Below, piece by piece: positions 1 through 11,000 of a stretch of 64,000 bases of DNA. The DNA lies in NCBI GenBank assembly GCA_014843695.1, contig CM026386.1, positions 11,535,814 through 11,599,813 on the forward strand, in the 5' to 3' direction. The translations under genes and the position numbers were made by a program. Under the pieces are notes generated by a model, which saw only the letters and a program-made list of their open reading frames with translations, did not search any database and was not told the origin of the DNA. The stretch comes from Archivesica marissinica (Eukaryota > Mollusca > Bivalvia > Venerida > Vesicomyidae). Within the stretch, counting starts at the first letter, position 1; each line of letters begins with the position of its first letter.

Positions 1-2426
1 CTAGACCGCCTGTTTTTAACGTTGGTATCAGTGTAGAAATGTTCTCCAATTTTCTTCTGTCTCATTTCTCTCTCCATCCTCCTCCGTTTCTTGCTTGTCA
101 TCCTTGGAACGGGGGCCTCTTGGCCATCTTCGTCTCCCTCCTCCATATGGCGTTTCTTCTTTCCTTTAGTATTTGTTGGAGTTCTTTTACTTTCTGTATG
201 CCCAGAAACGTTTGCTTGTTCATCAACATTCATGGATACATTACTAGCACTTGCCGATTCTGGCTCCAATTCAACACAGGTAACATTAGCAGTATCTTCA
301 ACAGAAAATACAGTAAATGACTGCCTTTTCTTTCCCATGTATTTATCTGTTTTCCTTTTACCAATTTCTTTCTTACAATCATGCAACATATCAGTTTCTG
401 GGTGATTTGCAGCCTTAAATGTATCACCAATAACTTCAGTTTCATCTACGTCAATAACTAAAGCCTGTCCATCACTACCTGATTTCTGGTTCTTAGATTT
501 CTTTTTCTTTGAAATGTTCTCCTTTGTTCCACTTTTCTTTTCAAGTTTACTACCATGAACAACTTTCTGCCCTTTCTTTTTTTTCATAGTTTTCCTTATG
601 TCCTTTTCAATGATCTTCATTACTTTGGAAACTTTTCCTTCCCTGCCTTTCAAGTGCCCATCCTTACTATTCTCAGAAGTACCATCCATATCATTGTTAA
701 CATCATCATCTGCAATGCTTTCTCCATCCTCTCCAACCAAATCCTCGTCATCATTAATCTCGCCATCTGCCCCCTCTTCCTCATCATAATCGGATCCCAA
801 ATCAGAATCATCTGGATTAGCTTCAAGTTCTAATTGCTTAACATCATCGCCAGTGAATTTTGGTTCCACTCTAATCTTTTGGAAATCCTGATGAAATGCT
901 GGAATGGTTTTCACTTTTATTCCAGATGTTTCTCCTGTGCTTTGTACAACAACCTCATGTGAAGTCTTTTCTGGTTCTGATTTTGCTCCAGCAGAGTGCT
1001 CCACTCGTTTCTCTTTATTGTCTGACTCGGGTGGTCGTACGAAGTAAGGAATACCGCCTCTCTGGAAATCATTCAGAATCATTTTAGCCGATGTGCTCAA
1101 GTCTGGATCACCACCCTTAAGTAATTTACCCGATCTCTTTGCAAACTTGGACAAGAAGTCTTCATGATCTGTCCAGCTGGTTATTCCATATGTCTTATGG
1201 ATATATTCCGGCTTCACTCTCTCTAGCATGGGTTTAATGTAGTCTTCAGGAGTCTTGATGTTCTCTACACGCACTACACCCTTCAGGACACAATCGGCAG
1301 GCGTGGAACCGGTTGGATACACAACACCTGGACAATCAACCAAGTAGATTCTCTTCATCAGTGCAATGTACTGCCATACTTTCGTTTCTCCCGCTATGGG
1401 GGCAACCTTGCACACTTTCTTTGCTCTCAGTGTGTTGATGACTGAACTCTTTCCAACATTCGGGTACCCTACAAATCCAATAGAAATCTGTCTCTTATCC
1501 GTATGAAGCTTTGAGAACTGTCTCAGTAGGTTGATTAAAGCTCCTTTACCAAATGGATTCATAATACTTGCATGGAATGCCAATGTTGGATGTACAGCTG
1601 AAAGGATAGCCACCCATTTCTGAGTGACCCAAACAGGAACCAAGTCAACTTTGTTAAGTACGAAGATAATGTGCTTATATGGCTTCTCTTTGCGCAGGAA
1701 TTCTTCCACTTGGTAACAGCGAGTTCCGTTGGGATCTCTGGCATCAAGAACATTAATCAATACATCTGACGAATCAATGACTTTATGCAGCTCGTTCCAG
1801 ACACGCTTTGATTGTCCAGCTTTAAACACCATCTCTCTACATTCTTCTTTGAAATCTGGTTTCTCTCTATCAAGATCTCTGTCTTTGTCTGACTTGTATG
1901 TATCGCATGCCTCCTGTGCTTGCTCCACCAGCGTCTGCATATCACATACTTTAAGATTTGGACGTTTTCTTGTTTTCTTCTTTCCAAATGTCGACTCAAA
2001 TGTCTCCGTATCCAAGACATGTACCCTGGCAGTTTTTGCCGTCTCATTAAGCAGAGAGATTGGAAGCTTGGTTTTACGCATGATAACCTTGTATGGGTCT
2101 TTCTTCACTTTCTTCATCTCATCTTGAAATGTCTGTAGAGCGTTCTGTGAAATCACCCTGGTGTTGCCAAACCACTTCCTGTTGGGCTCCACCCTAGCGA
2201 CAGATCCAGATGGCAACCAAGACTGATAAGGGGCTGGGGTTATGATTTTCCCGATTTTATCCCTCTTTGCCTTGAAGTTTTTATACATCTTTATCCTCTT
2301 GATGGTGGCCTTATCTCGCATGTTTGAGTCCCCAGATTTAGGCCTGTCCGCGTTCATGCTGTGGGTGGCTTTGTTTACCCCATCCGTTATCTTCTTCTTC
2401 TTACATACCCTTGCCACCCTTGCCAT
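1..2426 (-). CDS. GNL2: GNL2, nucleolar GTP-binding protein 2 (3' end outside window)
   Basis: The reverse strand is open from ATG at 2426-2424 to the left edge: 808 full codons with no stop or intron. The family is a circularly permuted GTPase that acts in the nucleolus and nucleoplasm on late pre-60S ribosome assembly (yeast Nog2 family). Seen in order: a basic N-terminus ([12 protein letters not shown]), the NGP1NT-type region with [26 protein letters not shown]4 NKVD near residue 258, G1 GYPNVGKSS near 320, and G3 DCPG near 364, which is the permuted G4-G1-G3 order. The tail is acidic, then lysine-rich. NVKNR at the very edge matches the last part of animal homologues, so probably only a few tens of residues are missing. 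Human GNL2 is about 730 residues and has many introns, so a single exon is odd. A pyrimidine-rich stretch ending in AG just before the ATG (minus-strand 2440-2433) could be the acceptor of a 5' UTR intron. Identity is confident. Confidence 0.95.
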   Translation of the reverse strand, partial: MARVARVCKKKKITDGVNKATHSMNADRPKSGDSNMRDKATIKRIKMYKNFKAKRDKIGKIITPAPYQSWLPSGSVARVEPNRKWFGNTRVISQNALQTFQDEMKKVKKDPYKVIMRKTKLPISLLNETAKTARVHVLDTETFESTFGKKKTRKRPNLKVCDMQTLVEQAQEACDTYKSDKDRDLDREKPDFKEECREMVFKAGQSKRVWNELHKVIDSSDVLINVLDARDPNGTRCYQVEEFLRKEKPYKHIIFVLNKVDLVPVWVTQKWVAILSAVHPTLAFHASIMNPFGKGALINLLRQFSKLHTDKRQISIGFVGYPNVGKSSVINTLRAKKVCKVAPIAGETKVWQYIALMKRIYLVDCPGVVYPTGSTPADCVLKGVVRVENIKTPEDYIKPMLERVKPEYIHKTYGITSWTDHEDFLSKFAKRSGKLLKGGDPDLSTSAKMILNDFQRGGIPYFVRPPESDNKEKRVEHSAGAKSEPEKTSHEVVVQSTGETSGIKVKTIPAFHQDFQKIRVEPKFTGDDVKQLELEANPDDSDLGSDYDEEEGADGEINDDEDLVGEDGESIADDDVNNDMDGTSENSKDGHLKGREGKVSKVMKIIEKDIRKTMKKKKGQKVVHGSKLEKKSGTKENISKKKKSKNQKSGSDGQALVIDVDETEVIGDTFKAANHPETDMLHDCKKEIGKRKTDKYMGKKRQSFTVFSVEDTANVTCVELEPESASASNVSMNVDEQANVSGHTESKRTPTNTKGKKKRHMEEGDEDGQEAPVPRMTSKKRRRMEREMRQKKIGEHFYTDTNVKNRRS

Positions 2427-2675
2427 TTTGATCTGAGAATATACAATAAACATCATTTTTACTAATTCAACAGTGCATTCTAGATAAATGTTGAAACTTA
2501 TGCCTTTACAGTCCTGATTACCGATGACATGTTACAATGATGATGTACAGTATTCTTACAAGTCAATTATGTACATCATGCAGGAAATTAAAAATAGATC
2601 AGAAAATATTTAGTCAAAGGGTTCATCTATTATTCGATCGATGTTACGAAATATTTATTGGGTTAAATCACCAAA
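2427..2675. promoter_or_regulatory. Possible divergent promoter region between GNL2 and the PROSER3-like gene
   Basis: This 250-bp gap separates the GNL2 start codon (minus) from the tentative first coding exon of the plus-strand gene. No TATA box or other core element is clear. If GNL2 has a 5' UTR intron, its transcription start lies further right and the two transcripts would overlap. Confidence 0.2.
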
Positions 2676-2722
2676 ATGTTTGCGAGAAGGCGAAAAGAAT
2701 TTCAAGATGACTGGCTGCCAAG
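2676..2722 (+). CDS. Tentative first coding exon of the PROSER3-like gene
   Basis: ATG at 2676 opens 15 codons (MFARRRKEFQDDWLP) plus two bases before GT at 2723. The two leftover bases fit the phase of the next exon at 7941, and joining them gives a serine. The donor (AAG|GTCATT) is weak and the exon is short, so the true start could be elsewhere between here and 7941. The evidence is phase and position only. Confidence 0.3.
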
Positions 2723-3080
2723 GTCATTAATTAGACCTGTCCTAGTTGCCACTTGCTCATCAAATATTGTCATGCGTTGCATCAGAGATGTTGTTTGATA
2801 AAATTGTCAAAAAACAATCAATGTTTGCTGGACAATTTGTTGTGTCCAAGTGTGAACGTCAAGTGTGGTGTTCATGGTCGTATTTGAAAGCAAGGGGTCC
2901 TTGACCCTGGTTCATCACTCAGTCACTGCATGATTGCAGTGTCCTTGAGCAAGACACCTCACACATGTAGAGACTAGAGTAGAACTGTTCAGCTTAGGTC
3001 AGCAGCGACGGCAGGAAAACATGACATAACACAAAACACTTACACTGAGCATTAACCTAAGCTTCATTGCTTGGAATTGC

Positions 3081-3574
3081 GGTCTCCCTATTCACCGACA
3101 AGAGATGAAAAATGGTTAAACAGGCATACAAGACGTCGACAAGAGATGGTTACTGAACAAATATGATATAATAAAGTCATCTAAACTAAAGTATTAAATA
3201 TATCATGTGTTTGTCTTATATTGGCTTATTCCATCAAAAAAAACTCAACACGATCAAACGCCTTCTTGACGCTCCACCATACTGTAAAGGGACTTAACTC
3301 TTAACACACACAGGGGAACAGGTGCCTGTTCTCTTGTCGGCTGCTGGGTCAGACAGAGTTAAGTCCCTTTACAGTATGGTGGACCATCAAGACGGCGTTT
3401 GAGTATTTTGGATGGAATAAGCCAATATAAGACAAACACATGTATGTTATATTTAATACTTTAGATGACTTTATTATATCATATTTGTTCAGTAACCATC
3501 TCTTGTCGACGTCTTGTATGCCTATTTAACCATTTTTCATCTCTTGTCGGTTCTTGTCTGTGAATAGGGAGACC
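3081..3574. repeat. M5: long foldback (inverted-repeat) element
   Basis: Two arms of about 225 bp are near-perfect reverse complements, from 3081 (GGTCTCCCTATTCACCG) to 3574, where the same sequence ends in the opposite sense. A spacer of about 40-60 bp near 3315-3355 separates them. The arms differ by a few substitutions. No coding potential is seen; it looks like a foldback or MITE-type element. Confidence 0.8.
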
Positions 3575-4181
3575 CAATTGAACATCTCACTAGACTAGTC
3601 AGTACAGCTGTACATTTATATAAAGTGAAATCGCAAAGAAAGATTTGGAGTCCTTATCAGTTCTATTACTGGATAGTTTTAACCCACTATTGTGTGCACT
3701 GGTTAGTTAGCTTTCCCACCAACTAAACATCCTGGATCCACACATGATATGGAGATTCAGATACTCGTCATACTGTATATATCCGAATACAAAATAATGT
3801 CCGAAATCTATGCTCCTCATATTTACATAACAAAACAACTGAAATGAATAAAAAGATGAGTGATTTGTAAATTAATATGTTTAATGAATCGAACTACTAT
3901 TTATATACCTGACTTTTTCCAAGAATTAATGTATACTGGTGTTATAATAGTTGAATCTGTCAAAAAATGGAAACTACACGTGAGATTTGACACACCGCAA
4001 CTTCTCGGACTGGAAAAAAGCGAAAAAAGCCGTACCTTTTACCGTACAACATGACCAATATGTAATTGTATATTTGTATGTTTACGACGATGTACCATGT
4101 ACAAGTCTTAAAATAAACATATGTTCTGTTCTGTTCTGCATTCATGGACATACAGAAACCCCGACGCCATTAAAATAAATT

Positions 4182-4383
4182 GTATGTATGTTCCTTTAAT
4201 GTCAAACCCCTCGCGGGGACTTAGACATGTTTTCCTGGGCAGGCTTAGCCGACCTAAGCGATTAACCAGTACTAAGCAATGTGTGTGAGGTGCCTTGCTC
4301 AATGACACTACATATGTGGCCTGACCGAGTATCGAACCCGGGACCGTTCGATTCCAAATCCGACGCTGGACCACGGACGCCAC
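4182..4383 (-). mobile_element. SINE family S3 copy
   Basis: Defines S3 together with the opposite copy at 4453. The head is tRNA-like (GGCGTCCGTGGTCCAGTGG, then a B-box-like GGTTCGATACTCGG). The body carries TTAGTACTGGTTAA and GCCTGCCCAGGAAAACATG, and the 3' end reads GGGGTTTGACATTAAAGGAA followed by CATA repeats. It is not a tRNA gene: there is no acceptor stem closing the head. Confidence 0.8.
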
Positions 4384-4452
4384 ACTAAATGAGAATGTAC
4401 ATGACAAACAGTAACACATTTCGTATGCTGCTGATTGCGACAATACTTGCTT

Positions 4453-4672
4453 GTGGCGTCCGTGGTCCAATGGGAGAGCGTCGGATTTGGAATCGATCGG
4501 TCCCGGGTTCGATACTCGGCCAATCCACGTATGTAGTGTCATTGAGCAAGGCGCCTCACATACATTGATTAGTACTGGTTAACCACTTAGGTCGGCTAAG
4601 CTTGCCCAGGAAAACATGTCTACGTCCCCGCAAGGGGTTTGACATTAATGGAACATACATACATATAACAGT
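4453..4672 (+). mobile_element. SINE family S3 copy, inverted relative to the 4182 copy
   Basis: Full-length S3 with tRNA-like head, central TAGTACTGGTTAACC block and GACATTAATGGAACATAC end. With the 4182 copy it makes an inverted pair about 70 bp apart that could form a hairpin. Confidence 0.8.
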
Positions 4673-5237
4673 AGCAAATGTCGTATGCTGCCGATTGCGA
4701 CAATACGTACATGAACGAGGTCTCTATGTCGACTTATTTACAAGAACTTGTTTCACAATCGAGCTAAATGGCATTTTATGCTAACTATTGAAGGCGTTTG
4801 GTTTCTTCAACGACAACTTTTTACTGCAGACCAATCAGTATTGATATAAACACTAGCAGGCTCGTTTTGAAACTAGTCAGCTAGTCTAAAATGCTATGAC
4901 TTTTGTGTATAGTTAAAAGGATCATTAATGACCTACAACGTTACACTTATAGTTAAACATAAATTACAAACATGGCCTAGTGGCTATAAACCTTTCTTTA
5001 ATAAAAAAACTACGTCTCGGGCTTTCTGATTGGTTGAGGCAGCAGCAAATCTCAGACTCTACCAATCATATCAATAAAGCTTGAGTTTGAGATGTGAGAA
5101 ACGGTTTGTAACCTTCGACACAAGGGGTGGTTATCTTCGCAGACACATGAACCAACATAACATATTGTCTTTCTTTCACAACGAATAAAGAATATTTGTT
5201 TGGTTTATGATGGAATTATATTTCAGCGAATGAAGAT

Positions 5238-5430
5238 GAAGTCGTGATAGAGTAGTGGTAGCGAGTTCGCTTCATGTGCGAAAGGCCAGGAGATCGACCC
5301 CCATTGGAGCCGTTACGAGTGTGTCCTTAGGCAAGGCATTTAAATTCCACATTGCATCTTCTCTCTCCAAGTGGATGCCACTGCGCTAGCACGACTTGAT
5401 AGAGGTTGGCAATCTTGATCACCTCTTTGA
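5238..5430 (+). mobile_element. SINE family S4 copy (degenerate 3' half)
   Basis: The S4 head GAAGTCGTGATAG...GTTCGCTTCA and the B-box-like region are visible, then TGTGTCCTTAGGCAAGGCAT and TTCTCTCTCC. The usual AATATAAGTTGTAAGAACTT tail is missing, so this copy is 3'-truncated or diverged. Confidence 0.65.
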
Positions 5431-5572
5431 AAGGAATCCTAGTCAATCAGTCCTTACTGATGAAGAAGAAAATAATTTTGAAATGGTGTTTGGTTGTAGT
5501 ATGCTGTAGATCGTTGCTCTGACACGCTACATAAAATCCACAAGTCGAGAATAGCCGTGTTCAATTGGGGGA

Positions 5573-5840
5573 TAGTACCGTAGCCAGAGGCAAATTTCAA
5601 CTGAGGCAATCTAAGGGGGGGGGTCCGGGACATGTTTCCCCTTAAACATTTTGAGGTATAGGAGCGAATTCCTGCGTTTTCGGGTTTAATAATTTTATAC
5701 TTATAGCTATGTATTGACCTTTCAGCTCTCTAGCAGTCAACATTTTATACAGCAAAGGGATATAAAATTTAATTGTTTTTGGTTTTCGAAATTTTAACCG
5801 ACGCAGCTGCCTCGGTGTTCCTCAGTGTGGCTACGGACCT
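5573..5840. repeat. Possible inverted-repeat element with CCGTAGCC ends
   Basis: ACCGTAGCCAGAGGCAAAT near 5577 faces GTGGCTACGGAC near 5826, with a TGAGGCAA / TGCCTCGG pair just inside. The inner sequence has no coding potential. This resembles a short inverted-repeat DNA element; only one copy was seen here. Confidence 0.35.
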
Positions 5841-5841
5841 C

Positions 5842-6079
5842 GGGGGAGCTTCTTGAGATTTTGGAAGGATAGTGCAATAATACAGATATCGACCCATTCC
5901 AGAGTCCCCTCTTGTTCATTTTTAAAAGTGCACTGTGTAAAGCACAGACACGAGAGTGACGAGACAACTGTGTAAAGTCCCATCTGAAAGATTATAATAG
6001 TATTATGATCAGACGGTGGATCGAACCTGTGATTACTGGGTTCACAGTACAACGTGTTAACCACTGGACTACCGTCTAA
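5842..6079 (-). mobile_element. SINE family S1 copy, degenerate
   Basis: Reads the S1 consensus backwards: CTTCTTGAGATTTTGGAAGGATAG..., a central GACCCATTCCAGAGTCCCCT block, then GGATCGAACCTGTGATTACT and ACTACCGTCT, the reverse of the tRNA-like head. It has many substitutions relative to the 28723 and 55498 copies. Confidence 0.65.
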
Positions 6080-7113
6080 CCTGCGATACCTGGATTAGCA
6101 ATCCAATGTGTACGGTAACGGCATTTACTGTATAAATACGTAATGTCTCTTTGGAAATGTTCTGTTTTGGTCCACAAAAGTAAACAAACCGAGCGGTGAG
6201 ATTCGAAATTGTATTTGTTTTGCAAAAAACATAACATACGCTATGTTAGCACCAACAGTTTGCATAATGGGTTAAGCCATGGACGAGAAACGGTTAACAC
6301 TACGCTACAGGTAAAATATATACGCTTTGAATGATTGCAGATGAGAGTGGAATAAAATGGACGTGTTCCAACATGCGGATGTTTTTTGTCAGTTTTTATT
6401 ACTTACTGTTAGGTCCAAAAGAAAATTATTTGGCTTCTATATGCTGTACTACTTTTGTTACGTCAGCAGTGAAATGGATTGGTCCCGGGTTCAATATTCG
6501 TTCAGGTCGCAGTCCTGTGTTCGATATTCGTTCATGTCACGTATGCAGTGTCATTGATGATTGAATGAATGATCAAGGCACCATACATTGCTTGGTAGTA
6601 GTTGAAGTTATTAACGGTCCATAGAAATACCGAAAGAAACCGCAATACCGAATTACACCGAAAACCACTGGTCCAGTATACATACAATAGGCCAATCTCT
6701 TTGTCTGTTCTGTCTACTTTACAGGTTTGATAAATTGATTACAGATTAGCAGCTCAAACCACAGGCACTGTAAACAATTTGTGTCTAAACTTAAAGGGTG
6801 ATGGTACTACCAATGTTTGCTTAGTCTATTAACGTCATTTTACATGTCTACATCACTGCTATTTACATGTCTATATCCTAGCATTATTTAAAGGAAGATA
6901 GACTACTGGCTAGTATCATTATGTATTTGAGTTATGGGCCACCCTACTGCATTTAGGTTCATGTTTTATGTGTTGGTGGGAGGTGTGGCGGTTGCTCACA
7001 GCAAATAAAGTTGTATTCCATTGCCAAAAAAGTCTACATGTATAAAAACATCCGGTACTGGTATCTGACGACTGGTAGCACTTCTACTTTGAAGCTGTCC
7101 ATGGATATGCAGC

Positions 7114-7330
7114 TGGCGTCCGTGGTCCAGTGGTAGAGCGTCGGATTTGGAATCGAACGGTCCCGGGCTCGATACTCGGTCAGGCCACGTATGTAGCGCC
7201 ACTGAGCAAGGCACCTCACACACATTGCTTAGTACTGGTTAATCGCTTAGGTCGGCTAAGCCTGCCCAGGAAAACATGTCTAAGTCCCCGCGAGGGGTTT
7301 GACATTAAAGGAACATACATACATACATAC
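7114..7330 (+). mobile_element. SINE family S3 copy, well preserved
   Basis: Head GGCGTCCGTGGTCCAGTGGT, B-box-like GGGCTCGATACTCGG, central TTAGTACTGGTTAATCGC and GCCTGCCCAGGAAAACATG, end AGGGGTTTGACATTAAAGGA with a run of CATA repeats. It is close to the 4453 and 61931 copies, so probably relatively young. Confidence 0.85.
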
Positions 7331-7940
7331 TTGCTACTGATTTGGGACGGCTGTTCCAGGGTCACATTGCATCTAGGAAGAAGGATATCTGGCAACATAC
7401 AATATAGAGTCCTACCAAAGGGTACCAGGTAGGTAAGCCCATGGTCTCTAACAGAACTGATCGGTATGAGGTATGTAATGGGGACATCAACCTTAGTATG
7501 TAGTTCTTTTAACACTCTCTATCTCACTAATTGAGATTTTTAACCACTGTCCCTGACAAGCGCCTCCCAGTCATACTCGCGTCTGAGTGTTGGGAGTACC
7601 ATGTAGATGTAGATCAATTAGCCTGTACACGATTCTATGAATCATCGCCACCTTTGCCAGTGCTCTACGTTCCTGTCAGGAGCATTGTCCACTGGAGTTG
7701 CTGCAGCACCGATGAGACGCTGCTGGTTCTGCGCTAGTCAAAGAAGATCATCCTTGCCAATCTACGCTGCACCATCTTGAGCTTCCTGACATTTGTAGCA
7801 GTGAAGGGATCCCAGGTGTGCTAGATTCCATCAGGTATCTCACCAGGCATGTAGCATAGTTAATTGTTTATCACACAGTACAGTAACTATTGATGATCTG
7901 CACGTGTATGATCAATTTTGGACTTGCTTTTTTTCTTCAG

Positions 7941-8022
7941 CGACCCATTTGCTGAAGAACCATTGCCGAAGGCGTTTTATCATCCGTCCCCTGACAGACA
8001 TCTCAACAAAGCTCAGAAATCT
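7941..8022 (+). CDS. PROSER3-like exon (PKAFYHPSP motif)
   Basis: The acceptor has a long T tract (TTTTTTTTCTTCAG). It encodes DPFAEEPLPKAFYHPSPDR and onward to KAQKS. The first base completes a codon begun in the previous exon and the last codon is complete. The donor is GTATGT. Confidence 0.8.
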
Positions 8023-11000
8023 GTATGTCACATACAATCACTCTAATATAATGAGCAAGAATTCACTGTCCAAGCACATTTGTTGCATCACAAATGGATG
8101 TTGTCCACATATTTTCTATTTTTAAAATTTATTTCATAGCACTGAAGGGTAAAATATACAGGCTATAAATACATAAAAGATGAAGTGAAATATCAATGCA
8201 GGGAAATGTTACAAGTGATTCACAGTCAACTGTGTTAACACTGAACTACTGACTGTCTATATATAAGTCTTACTTACAGTAAAATCTTTACAGACAGATC
8301 TGTAACCCAGTGGTTAACATGTTGGACTGGTAATCCAGAGATCTCAGGTTCGATCCCCCGTCTGACCATAATAAAATTAACAGTCTTTGAGATGGGACTT
8401 TAAACCGAGGTCTCGTGTCGGTGCTTTACACTGTGCACATAAAAGAACCAGAGGACACTCTGGAATGGGTTTCTGTCTGTATCATTGCACTATCCTCCAA
8501 AAATCTAAAATGACTAATCTCTTCAGGAGGCGGCGCTCATGTGCAACCGGTAGCGACGATAAATAAACGTAAAACACACGCATTATTCACGGACAAACCG
8601 TAGTACATGTAGTCGGAAAACTGTTACGGCCATGATAATTACTTTTTCAGACTTCAATTAAAACCAATTATAGCACGGGCGTAAGAGAAGCAGACGGTGA
8701 GAACGAGAGAAGGGTGAGTCCAGTTGATGAGAGGTTCCTGAGGGGTACCAATATTTACCAGACTAAGCCTTTTGAAGATGGGGACGAAGAAGGGGACCTG
8801 GATGAGACATGGCCTAGCAGTGAGAGACCTTCATCAATAAGGTAGGGTTTCAAATTGTGATATCAAAACTACAGTCAAACCTGTGTTAGTGGTCACCTCT
8901 ATTAAGCAGCCAACCTGTATTAAGCAGCTAGTTTCCAGATTCCCAATATGTTACTTGGTTATACCTTTGCCCTCTATTAAGCAGCCACCAGTGCTAAGCA
9001 GTCACTTTCTGTGATTCCCTTGACTGGCTGCTTAAGACAGGTTTCACTGTATCACATAAACGGGTAAAAATTTGTAAAAATAAAAACAGTAAAATAATGA
9101 ACTTCTCGTAAATATATTTCATTTGTTTTGGAAAAGGCTGTGCACAAACTGGGATCCTGGATCCACCCCTGAAGGATGGTGATCAGGCAATGCCACACAC
9201 AAATGAGGGTGAAGTCGTGATAGCACAGTGGATGCGCGTTCGCTTCAGGTGTGAAAGGTCCGGAGTTCGAGCCCCGCTGGAGCCATTACGATTGTGCCCT
9301 TAGGCAAGGCATTTAAATTTCACGTTGCCTCTTCTCTCTCCCTCGTGGCGGGGGATTCCATCAGGAATGAGGTCTCGAGAATGATTAATATAAGTTGAAA
9401 TAACTTGTTTCGCAATCGAGCTAAAATAAATTTGTATAGACTAAATGAGGGTGATAATCTAAAGACGTTATGTAATGTTATAGCTTCTGATTCTTGTTTG
9501 AAAGCAGTTCTGAAATCTATTTATTACCTGCATGTAGCTTACATACACATTGGGAACGGTTTATTTGCTTACATACACATTGGAAACGGTTGATTTGCTT
9601 ACATACACATTAGAAACGGTTGATTTGCTTACATACACATTGGGAACGGTTGATTTGCTTACATACACATTGGGAACGGTTGATTTGCTTACATACACAT
9701 TGGGAACGGTTGATTTGCTTACATACACATTGGGAACGGTTGATTTGCTTACATACACATTGGGAACGGTTGATTTGCTTACATATACATTGGGAACGGT
9801 TGATTTGCTTACATATACATTGGAAACGGTTGATTTGCTTACATACACATTGGGAACGGTTGATTTGCTTACATACACATTGGGAACGGTTGATTTGCTT
9901 ACATACACATTGGGAACGGTTGATTTGCTTACATACACATTGGGAACGGTTGATTTTTTTATTGTAGTTTGACTGGATTTTTAGAAGATGAAAATGAAGT
10001 AGAATTTGACTGGCATCAGTCAGTTGGCGACATGTTTGCAGATCACCAAGTTAGCTCCCTTGAGAGACTGAGAATGCCTGGATCGTCAGCACAGAGAGCA
10101 GGCGTTACTGCTCCCACGGATAGTGGTAGGTTATATCAGATTCCTTTGATCTACATTTTTAGTGCTCTTAATGGAGTCAGATACTATCAAAGTGAGGAAG
10201 TTATCCAGCTGGCTTTACAAAGATTGGTGGTTCTACCCAGGTACCCACCCTTGTATGAAACACTGCTCGGAGACATACCTACAGGTACCCAGGCACCAGA
10301 AAAATTAAAAAATTGTGTCATAGGCCAAAAAAAAAATATTGTGTCTGGTGCCTGTGCAGGTACCCACAGGCACCAGACACAAATTTTTAATTTTTTTTTT
10401 GTCCTATGGTTATATAGTAAACATTACTTACTATATAACCATAGGCCAAACAAAAATTAAAAAATTGTGTCATAGGCCAAAAAAAAAATATTGTGTCTGG
10501 TGCCTGTGCAGGTACCCACCCTTGTATGAAACACTGTTCGGAGACATACCTACAGGTAAAGCTGGAAAACCATATGGCCAGCCCTGGCTGTTGTATGTAT
10601 CCTGATTAATGATGTGTGACCAATGATCACAACAAGATTTCATATAGATTTACCATGGTATCTCACCCTTTTAAAAGTTTAAATTTTATTTATTTTACAA
10701 CGATTGCGAAGCAAGTTCTAACAACTTATATTAATCACTCTCATTGGCACTGATGAAGGCGTGTATATATATATGTGGTCATTTGTGTGGGAGGAAACCG
10801 GAGTACCCGGAGAAAAAAACACCTGTCCGATCTGGCGACGACCGTACCATCTCACCATTTTAACCTACTCCTAATTATTTTGGAACTTATCTAATGAATG
10901 CACAGGCACCAGACACAATTTTTTTTTTTTTTTTTGGCCTATGGTCATATAATAAGTAATATATAATATTATATATTACTTACTATATGACCATAGGCCA

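Larger units (their letters stand above)
2723..7940. other. Candidate intron 1 / intergenic stretch rich in mobile elements
   Basis: No convincing exon was found here apart from the tentative one at 2676. It holds degenerate S3 SINE pieces (about 2890-3010 and 6477-6640), the long foldback M5, S3, S4 and S1 SINE copies, and a possible inverted-repeat element at 5573-5840. The remaining sequence (3575-4180, 6080-6470, 6640-7110, 7335-7940) shows nothing recognisable. Confidence 0.5.

Noticed and set aside
1757..2047. Minus- and plus-strand ORFs overlapping GNL2
   Set aside because: They are in other frames of the continuous GNL2 coding sequence and show no family features.
9550..9972. Repetitive ORFs on both strands of the 30-bp array
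   Set aside because: Period divisible by three; both strands open; no start context.
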